This document shows positions 17,241-26,099 of a stretch of DNA of 64,000 nt, piece by piece; position 1 is the stretch's first letter; each line of letters begins with the position of its first letter. The notes beneath the pieces were generated by a model. That model did not search any database. It was not told the DNA's origin and saw nothing but the letters and a program-made list of their open reading frames with translations. Source of the DNA: Oscillospiraceae bacterium (lineage in GTDB: Bacteria; Bacillota; Clostridia; Oscillospirales; Oscillospiraceae); assembly GCA_902775355.1 (NCBI GenBank), contig CACYLY010000002.1, positions 18,186-82,185 on the forward strand. The letters run 5' to 3'. The translations under genes were made by a program, and so were the position numbers.

Positions 17241-17726
17241 ATGCTGGATATCGTTCTGGTGGAACCGGAGATCCCGCACAATACCGGGGCTATTGCCCGC
17301 ACCTGCGCCTGCACCGGGGCCCGGCTCCATCTCATCAAGCCCCTGGGTTTTGAAATCTCGGACAAGTGGGTCAAGCGCTGCGGCCTGGATTACTGGCACC
17401 TGGTGGAAATTTCCGTCTATGAAAACCTGGAGGAGTATTTTGCCAAAAGGGGAGACGCAGATCTCTGGCTCGCCACCACCAAGGCGCCGCGAGCCTATGC
17501 CGAGGCGGATTTCTCCGGGGACGTGACCCTCATGTTCGGCAAGGAGACGGCGGGGCTCCCGCTGTGGCTCCGGGAGAAGTACCGGGACCGCTGCATCCGC
17601 ATCCCCATGATCTCTGAGGCGCGGAGCCTCAATCTCTCCAATTCCGTGGCCATTCTCGCCTACGAGGCCCTGCGGCAGCAGGGCTTCCCGGGCTTGATGG
17701 ATACCGGCGAAATGTCGGTACGATAA
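17241..17726 (+). CDS. trmL: tRNA (cytidine/uridine-34-2'-O)-methyltransferase
   Basis: A 161-residue SPOUT methyltransferase that 2'-O-methylates the wobble base of tRNA-Leu isoacceptors. The trefoil-knot AdoMet motifs are present: FGKETAGLP and IPMISEARSLNLSNSVAI, and the N terminus VLVEPEIPHNTGAIART binds RNA. GGAGGAAAGG before the ATG at 17241 fixes the start; the open frame upstream to 17178 includes the promoter. It is divergent from the radical SAM gene and lies 36 bp before pgk, so it probably leads that operon. Confidence 0.94.
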   Translation: MLDIVLVEPEIPHNTGAIARTCACTGARLHLIKPLGFEISDKWVKRCGLDYWHLVEISVYENLEEYFAKRGDADLWLATTKAPRAYAEADFSGDVTLMFGKETAGLPLWLREKYRDRCIRIPMISEARSLNLSNSVAILAYEALRQQGFPGLMDTGEMSVR

Positions 17727-17762
17727 AAGTCCTTTATTCAAAATTCAAGAGGAGGATACAAG

Positions 17763-19028
17763 ATGAACTACAACAAGAAAACCATCTATGACGTCGACGT
17801 GAAGGGCAAGAAGGTCCTGCTGCGCTGCGATTTCAACGTCCCCCAGGATAAGAAGACCGGCGAGATCACCAGCGACAAGCGCATCGTCGCCGCGCTCCCC
17901 ACCATCAAGTACCTGCTGGAGCAGGGCGCCGCCGTCATTGCCTGCTCTCATCTGGGCAAGCCCGTCGCCACCTTTGACAGCTATGTGAAAAAACAGGTGG
18001 AGAAGGGCAAGAACGCCGAGGACATCACCCGCGAGGAGTGGGAGAAGTCCCTGAAGAAGCTGACCCTGGCTCCCGTCGCCAAGCACCTGGGCGAGCTGCT
18101 GGGCCAGGAAGTGATCTTCGCCGCCGACACCATCGGTGAAGACGCCCAGGCCAAGGCTGCCGCGCTGCAGCCCGGCCAGATCATGCTGCTGGAGAACCTG
18201 CGCTTCGACAAGGGCGAGACCAAGAACGACCCCGCCTTCGCCAAGAAGCTGGCCGACATGGCCGAGCTCTATGTGTCCGACGCTTTCGGCACCGTGCACC
18301 GCGCCCACGCCTCCACCGCAGGCGTCGCCGCGTATCTGCCCGCCGTCAGCGGCCTTCTGGTCAACAAGGAACTGGAGATCATGGGCAAGGCCCTGGAGAA
18401 CCCCGTCCGTCCCTTCGTGGCCGTACTGGGCGGCGCCAAGGTCTCCGACAAGATCAACGTCATCAACAATCTCCTGGAGAAGGCCGACACCATCATCATC
18501 GGCGGTGGCATGGCCTACACCTTTAAGGCCGCCCAGGGCTTCAAGATCGGCAAGTCCCTGCTGGAGGCCGACCGCATCGACTACGCCAAGGACATGATCG
18601 CCAAGGCCGAGGCCAAGGGCGTGAACTTCCTGCTGCCGATTGACAACATCTGCGCCGCCGAGTTCTCCGCCGACGCCGAGCCCGTCCTGGTGGAGGGCGA
18701 CATCGCCGACGAGCTGATGGGCATGGACATCGGCCCCAAGACCCGGGAGATCTTTGCCGCAGCCGTCAAGGGCGCCGGCACCATCGTCTGGAATGGGCCC
18801 ATGGGTGTGTTCGAGTTCCCCGCCTTCGCCGAGGGCACAAAAGCCATGGCCCGCGCCCTGGCTGAGAGCGGTGCTGTCACCATCGTGGGCGGCGGCGACT
18901 CCGCCTCCGCTGTGGAAAAGCTGGGCTTTGCCGACAGGATCACCCATATCTCCACTGGCGGCGGCGCCTCCCTGGAGTTCCTGGAAGGCAAGGAGCTGCC
19001 CGGCGTAGCCTGCCTGCTGGACAAGTGA
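17763..19028 (+). CDS. pgk: Phosphoglycerate kinase
   Basis: Converts 1,3-bisphosphoglycerate and ADP to 3-phosphoglycerate and ATP. The substrate-binding RCDFNVP, the hinge [26 protein letters not shown] and the nucleotide-binding [10 protein letters not shown] are all intact. At 421 residues it is about 20 longer than most bacterial enzymes; the excess is a Lys/Glu-rich insertion at about 76-100 (after CSHLGKPVA, with [18 protein letters not shown]). AGAGGAGG precedes the start. It is followed by tpiA (46 bp) and gpmI, a lower-glycolysis operon without gap or eno here. Confidence 0.98.
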   Translation: MNYNKKTIYDVDVKGKKVLLRCDFNVPQDKKTGEITSDKRIVAALPTIKYLLEQGAAVIACSHLGKPVATFDSYVKKQVEKGKNAEDITREEWEKSLKKLTLAPVAKHLGELLGQEVIFAADTIGEDAQAKAAALQPGQIMLLENLRFDKGETKNDPAFAKKLADMAELYVSDAFGTVHRAHASTAGVAAYLPAVSGLLVNKELEIMGKALENPVRPFVAVLGGAKVSDKINVINNLLEKADTIIIGGGMAYTFKAAQGFKIGKSLLEADRIDYAKDMIAKAEAKGVNFLLPIDNICAAEFSADAEPVLVEGDIADELMGMDIGPKTREIFAAAVKGAGTIVWNGPMGVFEFPAFAEGTKAMARALAESGAVTIVGGGDSASAVEKLGFADRITHISTGGGASLEFLEGKELPGVACLLDK

Positions 19029-19074
19029 TTTTTTAGTTTCTAGTTTTTAGTTTTAGAAGACGAGGAGTTTCGAG

Positions 19075-19848
19075 ATGAACAGAAAGTACCGTAAAACCAT
19101 CATTGCCGGCAACTGGAAGATGAACCAGCTCGCCTCTACCATCAAGCCCTTCATGGAAGAGCTGAAGGCCAATCTGCCCAAGACCCGAAGCTGCGACGTG
19201 GTGCTCTGCGCTCCCGCCGTCATGGTCCCCGCCCTGATCCGCGCCGGGAAGGACTGCAAGGTCGCCGCCGGCGCCCAGGACGTGTCCAAGTTCGAGAAGG
19301 GCGCTTACACCGGTGAGATCTCCGCCGCTCAGCTGGCGGATATCGGCGCCAAGTTCTGCATCGTGGGCCACAGCGAACGCCGCCAGTACCACGGTGAGGA
19401 CGATATGCTCGTCAACGCCAAGGCCAAGGCCCTGCTGGCCAAGGGCATTGCCCCCATCATCTGCGTGGGCGAGAGCCTGGAGCAGCGGGAGATGGATCTG
19501 ACCATGGAGTATGTGGCTTACCAGGTTAAGGCTGCCCTCTCCGGCATCGACGCCACTCAGCTGCGCCGCTGCGTCATCGCTTATGAACCCATCTGGGCTA
19601 TCGGCACCGGCAAGACCGCTACCGCCGAGCAGGCCCAGGAGGTCTGCGAGGGCATCCGCGCCGTTATCCGCAAGATCTACGGCGCCCGTCCCGCCCGCGC
19701 GGTCAGCATCCTCTACGGCGGCAGCATGAACGCCAAGAACGCGGCTGTGCTGCTGGCCCAGCCCGACATCGACGGCGGCCTGATCGGCGGCGCTTCCCTG
19801 AAGCCTGCGGACTTCGCCACCATTATCGCGGCCACCGCTCAGGAGTGA
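19075..19848 (+). CDS. tpiA: Triosephosphate isomerase
   Basis: A 257-residue TIM-barrel enzyme interconverting dihydroxyacetone phosphate and glyceraldehyde 3-phosphate. It shows the N-terminal GNWKMN (catalytic Lys), the catalytic His in VGHSERR, the catalytic Glu in AYEPIWAIGTGKTA and the phosphate-binding YGGSMNAKN and GGLIGGASL. GAGGAG lies 8 nt before the ATG. The stop overlaps the gpmI ribosome binding site. Confidence 0.98.
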   Translation: MNRKYRKTIIAGNWKMNQLASTIKPFMEELKANLPKTRSCDVVLCAPAVMVPALIRAGKDCKVAAGAQDVSKFEKGAYTGEISAAQLADIGAKFCIVGHSERRQYHGEDDMLVNAKAKALLAKGIAPIICVGESLEQREMDLTMEYVAYQVKAALSGIDATQLRRCVIAYEPIWAIGTGKTATAEQAQEVCEGIRAVIRKIYGARPARAVSILYGGSMNAKNAAVLLAQPDIDGGLIGGASLKPADFATIIAATAQE

Positions 19849-19850
19849 AT

Positions 19851-21365
19851 ATGAGCAAGAAGGCTGTATTCATCATTCTGGACGGCTTCGGCATCGCCCC
19901 GCCCACCGCGGGCAACGCCATCGCCCAGGCCAAAAAGCCCAATCTGGACAAGCTCTTTGCCGAGTATCCCTGCACCCAACTCCAGGCCAGCGGCCTGGAC
20001 GTGGGCCTGCCCGAAGGGCAGATGGGCAACTCCGAGGTAGGCCACACCAACATCGGCGCGGGCCGTGTGGTGTTCCAGATCCTGCCGAAGATCAGCCAGG
20101 AGATCCAGACCGGCAAGTTCTTTGAGAACCAGGTCTACATCAAGGCCATGGAAGACGCCAAGGCCAAGGGCAAGGCCCTGCACATCATGGGCCTGCTTTC
20201 CGACGGCGGCGTTCACAGCCACATTACCCACATCTTCGGGATCCTGGACATGGCGAAAGCCCGGGGCGTGGAGAAGGTCTTCGTCCACTGCTTCCTGGAC
20301 GGGCGGGACGTGCCGCCCACCAGCGGCGCCGGCTTTGTGAAGGCTCTGCACGAGAAGTGCCTGGAGCTGGGCAACGCCGCCATCGCCACCATTCAGGGCC
20401 GCTTCTGGGGCATGGATCGGGACAAGCGCTGGGACCGTGTAGAGAAGGGCTACCGCGCCATCGTATGCGGCGAGGGCGTCCCCGCCGAGGATCCCGTAAA
20501 GGCTGTGGAAGACAGCTATGCCAAGGGCGTCACCGATGAATTCGTGGAGCCCACTGTGGTCCGCCCGGACGGCGCCATCAATCCCGGCGACAGCGTGATC
20601 TTCATGAACTTCCGCCCCGACAGGGCCCGGGAGATGACCTGGGCGCTGAACCTGCCCGATTTCGCAGGCTTTGAGCGGCCCAAGCTGGTCTATCCCCTGA
20701 GCTACGTCTGCACCGCCCAGTACGACGAGGCCCTGACCCTCCCCATTGCCTACCCGCCCGAGACCATCGAAAACACCATCGGCGACCTGATCAGCGCCAA
20801 GGGTCTCAAGCAGTTCCGCGTGGCGGAGACGGAGAAGTACGCCCATGTGACCTTCTTCTTCAACGGCGGCGTGGAAAAGCAGTTCGAGGGCGAGGATCGC
20901 TGCCTGGTGCCCTCTCCCAAGGAGTTCCCCACCTATGACCTGATCCCCCAGATGAGCGCGGAGAAGGTGGCGGACAAGGTGGTGGAAGCCATCGCCTCCG
21001 AGCAGTACGCTCTGATCGTCTGCAACTTTGCCAACTGCGACATGGTCGGTCACACCGGCGTCATGGAAGCGGCGGTGAAGGCCGTGGAGACCGTGGACAG
21101 CTGCATGGGCCGGATCCTGGCGGAGGTCGAAAAGCACGACGATGTGGTGCTGCTGGTAACAGCTGACCACGGCAACGCCGACGTGATGTTCGACGAGACC
21201 GGCAAGGTCAACACCGCCCACACCACCAACCCGGTGCCCTTCTGCGTGCGGCAGAAGGGGATCAAGCTCCAGCCCGGCCGCCTGGCCGATATCGCCCCCA
21301 CGATCCTGAAGCTCATCGGCATCGAGCAGCCCGTCGAGATGAACGGCAAGTGCCTGATCGTGTGA
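19851..21365 (+). CDS. gpmI: 2,3-bisphosphoglycerate-independent phosphoglycerate mutase
   Basis: A 504-residue Mn-dependent enzyme interconverting 3- and 2-phosphoglycerate through a phosphoserine. The nucleophile Ser is in QMGNSEVGHTNIG; metal ligands appear in FIILDGFG, HCFLDGRDVPP, DMVGHTG and TADHGNAD. I chose the ATG at 19851 because AGGAG (19841-19845) is ideally placed for it; a GTG at 19845 in the same frame lies inside that site. The ribosome binding site overlaps the tpiA stop codon, so translation is coupled. A strong terminator follows. Confidence 0.97.
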   Translation: MSKKAVFIILDGFGIAPPTAGNAIAQAKKPNLDKLFAEYPCTQLQASGLDVGLPEGQMGNSEVGHTNIGAGRVVFQILPKISQEIQTGKFFENQVYIKAMEDAKAKGKALHIMGLLSDGGVHSHITHIFGILDMAKARGVEKVFVHCFLDGRDVPPTSGAGFVKALHEKCLELGNAAIATIQGRFWGMDRDKRWDRVEKGYRAIVCGEGVPAEDPVKAVEDSYAKGVTDEFVEPTVVRPDGAINPGDSVIFMNFRPDRAREMTWALNLPDFAGFERPKLVYPLSYVCTAQYDEALTLPIAYPPETIENTIGDLISAKGLKQFRVAETEKYAHVTFFFNGGVEKQFEGEDRCLVPSPKEFPTYDLIPQMSAEKVADKVVEAIASEQYALIVCNFANCDMVGHTGVMEAAVKAVETVDSCMGRILAEVEKHDDVVLLVTADHGNADVMFDETGKVNTAHTTNPVPFCVRQKGIKLQPGRLADIAPTILKLIGIEQPVEMNGKCLIV

Positions 21366-21387
21366 GTTTTGAGCATTGAGTTTTGAG

Positions 21388-21431
21388 AAAACCCCCGACC
21401 TGCGATTCATCGCAAGCCGGGGGTTTGTTCT
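21388..21431 (+). terminator. Intrinsic terminator of the glycolytic operon
   Basis: Stem AAACCCCCG...CGGGGGTTT with an inner TGCGA/TCGCA pair and a 4-nt loop, followed by TTTGTTCT, 22 bp after the gpmI stop. Two AACTACG units follow at 21436-21456. Confidence 0.88.
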
Positions 21432-21452
21432 ATAAAAACTACGAACTACGAA

Positions 21453-22496
21453 CTATTTCTCGTGGACCCGTTTGCCACTGATGTGCTCGGGAATCAGGGC
21501 AAAGCAGAGGACCTTGGCGCCGGAATGGGCCACTTCCCATTCGATGTAGTCCTTGTCCCCGGTGAATTTATACGAGACCTGGCGGCTGATCTCCAGGGCG
21601 CGGTCGTGATCCCGCACAAGCTCCAGGCGGCCGAAGACGATTACGCTGTCGAAGTAACAGGACCAGCCGTCTTCGGAGAGCTCCGCCTGGCGCAGGACGC
21701 AGAAGCTGGCCTTCGGCTCCCGAAGCATGGCGTCGATCTTGTGCCCCGTCGGACCGCTGTGGAAATAGATCCGTCCATCCGCCGGATCATACCAGTGGTT
21801 GAGGGGCAGGCCGTAGGGATAGCCCTCGTCGCCCAGAACGGAGAGGACGCCCCGCTTTTCCTCCCGCAGGATGCGGAGGCATTCCGCTTCGGACAGGGCC
21901 TGTCTGCTTCGCGCCAGGGGACGGAACAGGGGAGCGGGGGACAGGTCCAGCTCCTCGGCCAGGATGGAATACACCGCCATATCGCAGCGGGGATTTGTGG
22001 TGTTGGCGCCGGTGGCGCGCAGGATGCCCTCCTTCTTCATGCCGGCCTTTCGCATGACCTTGCCGGAATTGGGGTTGTTCACGTCATGCTGAGCAGAGAC
22101 GCGACGAAAGCCCACTTGACGGATCAGATATTCAATCACGGCTCGCAGCGCCTCTGCGGTGAGGCCCTGCCCCCACCAGGGCCTGCCGATGCAGTAGCCG
22201 ATCTCTGCGGAGGAGTGCGCCTCGTCTGTCCGAACCACGCTGATGCCGCCGATGGGCTCGCCCAGCTCTTTCGGCACGATGGCCCATTGGTAAAAGTCCG
22301 GCTTTTGGGACTCCTGCTCCCAGCGCGAAGCCAGCTGACAGCTGACTTCCGGCCCGGCGTGGGGCTGCCAGGTCAGATAGCGGGTGACCTCCGGGTCCTT
22401 GGCCCAGTTGCGGTACATGGCTTCGCCGTCCGCGGCGCGGAAGGGCCGCAGCAGCAGACGGGATGTCTCCAGCGGAAGGGTGCCTCTGTGCTCCAT
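21453..22496 (-). CDS. GNAT acetyltransferase fused to a PNPOx/NimA-like FMN-binding domain
   Basis: A 347-residue two-domain protein. Residues 1-185 are a RimJ/RimL-type N-acetyltransferase (TSRLLLRPFR, IGYCIGRPWWGQGLTAEALR with the acetyl-CoA loop, SAQHDVNNPNSGKVMRKAGM). Residues about 195-345 are a split-barrel flavin-binding domain of the pyridoxamine 5'-phosphate oxidase class (GVLSVLGDEGYPYGLPLNH, FHSGPTGHKIDAMLREPKASF), most like NimA-type proteins. One plausible reading is detoxification: acetylation plus nitro-group or haem/flavin chemistry. The substrate is unknown. AGAGGAGAA precedes the ATG. Monocistronic on the minus strand. Confidence 0.85.
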   Translation of the reverse strand: MEHRGTLPLETSRLLLRPFRAADGEAMYRNWAKDPEVTRYLTWQPHAGPEVSCQLASRWEQESQKPDFYQWAIVPKELGEPIGGISVVRTDEAHSSAEIGYCIGRPWWGQGLTAEALRAVIEYLIRQVGFRRVSAQHDVNNPNSGKVMRKAGMKKEGILRATGANTTNPRCDMAVYSILAEELDLSPAPLFRPLARSRQALSEAECLRILREEKRGVLSVLGDEGYPYGLPLNHWYDPADGRIYFHSGPTGHKIDAMLREPKASFCVLRQAELSEDGWSCYFDSVIVFGRLELVRDHDRALEISRQVSYKFTGDKDYIEWEVAHSGAKVLCFALIPEHISGKRVHEK

Positions 22497-22627
22497 CTCA
22501 AGTTCTCCTCTCGGCGGCGCGGCAGGACATGCGCCGTTTTGCTGCTTCGTATTGTATCACAGGCCAGGCGATCTGCACAAGAGAAAAGCGGAAGCTGAGA
22601 AAGGATCGGCAAAAAAGATCAAAAGAT

Positions 22628-22662
22628 CAGCCGCACCGGAAACAAGGCTCCCGGTGCGGCTG
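22628..22662 (-). terminator. Intrinsic terminator of the DUF4830 gene
   Basis: A 12-bp perfect stem CAGCCGCACCGG / CCGGTGCGGCTG with an 11-nt loop. On the minus strand it is followed by ATCTTTTGATCTTTTTT. It begins 4 bp beyond the stop codon. Confidence 0.88.
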
Positions 22663-22665
22663 CTG

Positions 22666-23109
22666 TCACTCTTTCTTCAATCCATGCAGAAAGCCGTTAA
22701 GCTCGGTGCTGTGAATGTCCCCGGCGATGACCCGATCCCCCTGGACGTACAGAGTCGCCAGAACAGTCTGCTCCGGATCGGGGTAATTCAGCACCCGATA
22801 GCTGTATTGCCGGCAGGTCTCGCCCAGATGCTTGCTCAGATCGTAGCCCTGAGTGAGCTGCAGCTCGTTGTATTTTAGTAGCATGCCCTCCAGAGTCTGA
22901 GGCAGCTGCACGGTTCGCAGATCTTCGCTCTCCGGGTCGATCTCCCAGCCCAGGTTCTGCAGAAAGGCCTGACGTCCCTCCAGGCTGTCCGCTCTGTCGG
23001 AAGCAAAGCAGGAGCGCAGCAGGATCAGCGCTGCCAGAAGGATGGCCGCCGCAAAAAGGATTTTCAAGGCTTTCCGCTTGTTGGATGTGTTTGCTTGTTT
23101 CTGATTCAT
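22666..23109 (-). CDS. DUF4830-family membrane-anchored protein
   Basis: A 147-residue protein with a Lys-rich N terminus and one transmembrane segment (about 17-33, FAAAILLAALILL), so the rest probably faces outside. The extracytoplasmic part has the family pattern: FLQNLGWEIDPE, a VQLPQTLEGMLLKYNELQ segment, QGYDLSKHLGETC, YSYRVLNYP and, near the end, GDIHSTELNGFLHGL. Function unknown. The ATG at 23109 is chosen for the upstream GAGGTGAGG; a start at 23166 is possible but would put the membrane segment unusually far in. It is monocistronic, with its own terminator. Confidence 0.8.
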   Translation of the reverse strand: MNQKQANTSNKRKALKILFAAAILLAALILLRSCFASDRADSLEGRQAFLQNLGWEIDPESEDLRTVQLPQTLEGMLLKYNELQLTQGYDLSKHLGETCRQYSYRVLNYPDPEQTVLATLYVQGDRVIAGDIHSTELNGFLHGLKKE

Positions 23110-23266
23110 ACACCTCACCTCGGATCCAGCATATTCAGAGAAAAAGAAATGATACCTTTCCCCCATGTTCTATACAAAATATGGGTATTTCATCTATTTT
23201 CGGCGCGAATTTGCCCCAATATCAGGGGGTGCTTCCCCACATAAGGGTCAAAACAGATAAAAAAGG

Positions 23267-23295
23267 TTGCAATTCGGTTAAAAATCTGGTATAGT
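23267..23295 (+). promoter_or_regulatory. Promoter of the pseudouridine synthase gene
   Basis: TTGCAA (23267-23272), 17-bp spacer, TATAGT (23290-23295); transcription would start near 23302, about 29 nt before the ATG. Confidence 0.8.
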
Positions 23296-23330
23296 GTAAC
23301 AGCAGATTACAGGCTTTTGGGAGGTCGGGG

Positions 23331-24041
23331 ATGGAACGGGTGAGACTGGACAAGTTTCTGGCGGACCAGGGCCTGGCTTCCCGGAAGGAGCTGCGGGAGA
23401 TCATCCGCGGCGGAAGGGTGCATGTCAACGGCCTTGCGGAACGCAGTCCGGAGCGGAAAATCGACCCGGAAACGGATCGCGTCTGCTTTGACGGGCGCCC
23501 GCTCCAGAATTCCCGGTTTTTCACGATCATGCTGGACAAGCCGCTGGGAGTCGTTACCGCGACGGAAGATCGGAATGAAAAGACGGTGTTGGATCTGCTG
23601 CCTCCCGAGCTGCGACGAAGAGGCCTGTTCCCTGTGGGGCGCCTGGACAAGGATACCAGCGGGCTCCTGCTGCTGACCAATGACGGAGATTTTGCGCACC
23701 GGGTCATTTCCCCAAAATCTGCAGTCGAAAAATGCTATTGTGCCAGAGTAGAGGGAAATGCTTCGGAGGCGGACGCCGCTGTTTTTCGCGAAGGCCTGAC
23801 TCTCCGGGACGGGACGCGCTGTTTGCCTGCGATTCTGGAGATTCAGGAGGACGGAAGGCTCCTGGTGACGGTAACGGAAGGCAAGTACCATCAGGTCCGG
23901 CGGATGCTGGCCAGCAGGGGATTGCCGGTTCAGGAGCTGCGAAGACTCTCTATCGGGGGCCTGAAGCTGGATGAAACACTGGGGCCCGGCGGGTGGAAGG
24001 AACTGACGCAAGAGGATTTGTGCAGAGTGTTCAGTAGCTGA
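23331..24041 (+). CDS. RsuA-type 16S rRNA pseudouridine synthase
   Basis: A 236-residue RluB/RsuA-family enzyme. An N-terminal S4 RNA-binding domain (RLDKFLADQGLASRKELR, 4-21) is followed by the catalytic domain with MLDKPLGVVTAT, the catalytic Asp106 in GRLDKDTSGLLLLT, and the C-terminal GKYHQVRRML. The length and the sequence GLASRKE favour RsuA (16S U516) or the related RluB/E/F. GGGAGGTCGG precedes the ATG. It has its own promoter and a 200-bp AT-rich gap to the next gene. Confidence 0.9.
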   Translation: MERVRLDKFLADQGLASRKELREIIRGGRVHVNGLAERSPERKIDPETDRVCFDGRPLQNSRFFTIMLDKPLGVVTATEDRNEKTVLDLLPPELRRRGLFPVGRLDKDTSGLLLLTNDGDFAHRVISPKSAVEKCYCARVEGNASEADAAVFREGLTLRDGTRCLPAILEIQEDGRLLVTVTEGKYHQVRRMLASRGLPVQELRRLSIGGLKLDETLGPGGWKELTQEDLCRVFSS

Positions 24042-24141
24042 TTGCTGGTCAAATCGTCAAAAAAACCGCCAGTTTTTGAAGTTTTTTGAGCGTTAATACC
24101 ACAAAGACAAAAAAATTAACAAAAAAACATTGCATTTTCTA

Positions 24142-24170
24142 TTGAAAATCACGAGCTTTGGAGTTATGAT
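24142..24170 (+). promoter_or_regulatory. Promoter of the CdaR-ftsEX block
   Basis: TTGAAA (24142-24147), 17-bp spacer, TATGAT (24165-24170), about 70 nt upstream of the regulator start. The region 24042-24240 is AT-rich and otherwise empty. Confidence 0.75.
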
Positions 24171-24243
24171 AGTCAAAAATCAAATGTGGGGCTTTGTCAG
24201 TTTTACCATATGATTATGACTGCCGCTCACAGGAGGGGATATC

Positions 24244-25341
24244 ATGTCCAGCAGAATTTTCCAAAACGTGATTATTCAAATGAAAGAGGCCGTCGATCTT
24301 CCTATCGGCGTTGTTGACGAACAGGGCTTCGTGGTTGCTGCCAGCGAGCTTGCCATGATCGGATCCAGGCTGGATGATTTCCGGGCCTACGATCTGGAGC
24401 AGGCCCGCAGTCTGCCCGTATCTACAGACAATCGCAGCTTCTGCGCGCTGAATTCCGAGGGCGGCAAGCTGGATTACGCGGCTTTCGTGGAAGGGGCGGA
24501 CGGGATCTCCCGCACGGTATGCGCCGTGGCCGCCGTGGCCTTCAACGAGGCCAAGAATAATTTCGAGGAGAAGCACAACAAGGCCGCCTTTATCAAAAAC
24601 ATCATTTCGGACAATATCCTGCCCGGCGATGTGTATGTGCGGGCCAAGGAGCTGCACTTCGTCACCGATGAACCCAGGATCGTGCTGCTTGTCCGTCAGA
24701 TGGAGAACGCGGACGTGGCGGCGGTGGAGGTTATCAGCCGCCTCTTCCCCGACAAGCAGAAGGATTTTGTGCTGAACATCAACGAGACCGACGTGGTCGT
24801 GGTCAAATCCCTTCAGTCTCCGGAGAATGTGGAAGAAGTCCGCAAGGCGGCGCTCACCATTGAGAACGCGCTGCGGGAGGAGTTGGGCATCCACTGCGTC
24901 ATCGGCGTCAGCACCAACGCCCGGCACCTGCGGGAGTTGGCCGACCGGTACAAGGAAGCCCAGGTCGCCATTGACGTCGGCCGGATCTTTGAGAGCGACA
25001 AGAGCATCATCCACTATGAAAACCTGGGCTTGGGCCGCATCATCTATCAGTTGCCCACCACGCTGTGCGAGATGTTCCTGAACGAGGTCTTCAAGAAGAA
25101 CCCCATTGAGACCCTGGATGAGGACACGCTGGAAACGATCAACCGTTTCTTTGAAAACAACCTGAACGTATCCGAGACTTCCCGGAAGCTATACGTTCAC
25201 CGCAACACCCTGGTGTACCGCCTGGAGAAGATCAAGAAGATCACCGGACTGGATCTGCGGGAATTCGATCACGCGATCGTATTCAAAGTCGCCATGATGG
25301 TGAAAATGTATCTGGATTCCCTGAACAACTTCCGCTACTGA
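24244..25341 (+). CDS. CdaR/PucR-type transcriptional regulator
   Basis: A 365-residue regulator. Residues 1-110 form a CdaR-like sensory domain (MKEAVDLPIGVVDEQGFVVAAS) that in relatives binds small acids. The middle (about 120-285) is the degenerate GGDEF-like domain, and the C terminus is a PucR-type helix-turn-helix with NNLNVSETSRKLYVHRNTLV and YRLEKIKKITG. CACAGGAGGGG precedes the ATG. It lies 71 bp upstream of ftsE in the same direction, an arrangement suggesting it controls, or is expressed with, the cell-division genes; the ligand is unknown. Confidence 0.88.
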   Translation: MSSRIFQNVIIQMKEAVDLPIGVVDEQGFVVAASELAMIGSRLDDFRAYDLEQARSLPVSTDNRSFCALNSEGGKLDYAAFVEGADGISRTVCAVAAVAFNEAKNNFEEKHNKAAFIKNIISDNILPGDVYVRAKELHFVTDEPRIVLLVRQMENADVAAVEVISRLFPDKQKDFVLNINETDVVVVKSLQSPENVEEVRKAALTIENALREELGIHCVIGVSTNARHLRELADRYKEAQVAIDVGRIFESDKSIIHYENLGLGRIIYQLPTTLCEMFLNEVFKKNPIETLDEDTLETINRFFENNLNVSETSRKLYVHRNTLVYRLEKIKKITGLDLREFDHAIVFKVAMMVKMYLDSLNNFRY

Positions 25342-25412
25342 CAAGAGCGGGGGGAGGATGGGCTCCGCATCCACCGCGGTACACGCGAAGACCCGTATGA
25401 TGGAGGAAAACT

Positions 25413-26099
25413 ATGGTTCGCTTTGAAAAAGTCAAGCTGACCTACGACAACAGCGGCACCCTTGCCCTGGATGGCGTGGATCTGAAAGTCGACGAGGGCG
25501 AATTCGTCTTTCTGGTTGGGCCTTCCGGCTCCGGAAAGACCAGCCTGATGAAGCTCATCACCGGCGAGGTGAGGGCGGATTCCGGCAAGGTCATCGTCAA
25601 CGACTTTGACATGATGCGCATTCGCCGGAGAAAGCTCCCGAAAATGCGCCGCACCCTGGGCGTGGTCTTCCAGGACTATCGCCTGATCGAGAACATGAAC
25701 GTGTACGACAACGTGGCCTTTGCCATGCGTGTCGTGGGCGCCTCCGGGCGGGATATCCGCCGCCGCGTCCCCTACGTTCTGGAGCTGGTAGGTCTGGAGG
25801 GCCGGGAAAAACGCCTGCCCAGCGAATTGTCCGGCGGCGAGCAGCAGCGTGTCGCCATCGCCCGGGCCCTGGTGAACTCCCCGCGAATGATCGTGGCGGA
25901 CGAGCCCACGGGAAACCTTGATCCTGTCCGCAGTCTCGAGCTGATGCTTCTGTTCGAGAAGATCAACGAGATGGGCACCACCGTGCTGGTGGTCACCCAT
26001 GAGAAAGAGCTGGTCAACGCCTTTGCCAAGCGCGTCGTCAAGATCGAAGACGGGCACGTGATCAGCGACGGAGGCGAAGGGTATTTCAGCTATGAGTAG
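25413..26099 (+). CDS. ftsE: Cell-division ABC transporter ATPase FtsE
   Basis: A 228-residue ABC ATPase that drives the FtsEX complex at the inner face of the membrane; its ATP cycle is transmitted to peptidoglycan hydrolases outside. Walker A GPSGSGKTSL (36-45), the Q-loop VVFQDYRLIENMNVYDNVAFAM that is diagnostic for FtsE, signature LSGGEQQRVAIARAL and Walker B MIVADEPTGNLDP are intact. AATAC-type spacing with TGGAGG before the ATG. It overlaps ftsX by 8 nt. Confidence 0.97.
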   Translation: MVRFEKVKLTYDNSGTLALDGVDLKVDEGEFVFLVGPSGSGKTSLMKLITGEVRADSGKVIVNDFDMMRIRRRKLPKMRRTLGVVFQDYRLIENMNVYDNVAFAMRVVGASGRDIRRRVPYVLELVGLEGREKRLPSELSGGEQQRVAIARALVNSPRMIVADEPTGNLDPVRSLELMLLFEKINEMGTTVLVVTHEKELVNAFAKRVVKIEDGHVISDGGEGYFSYE

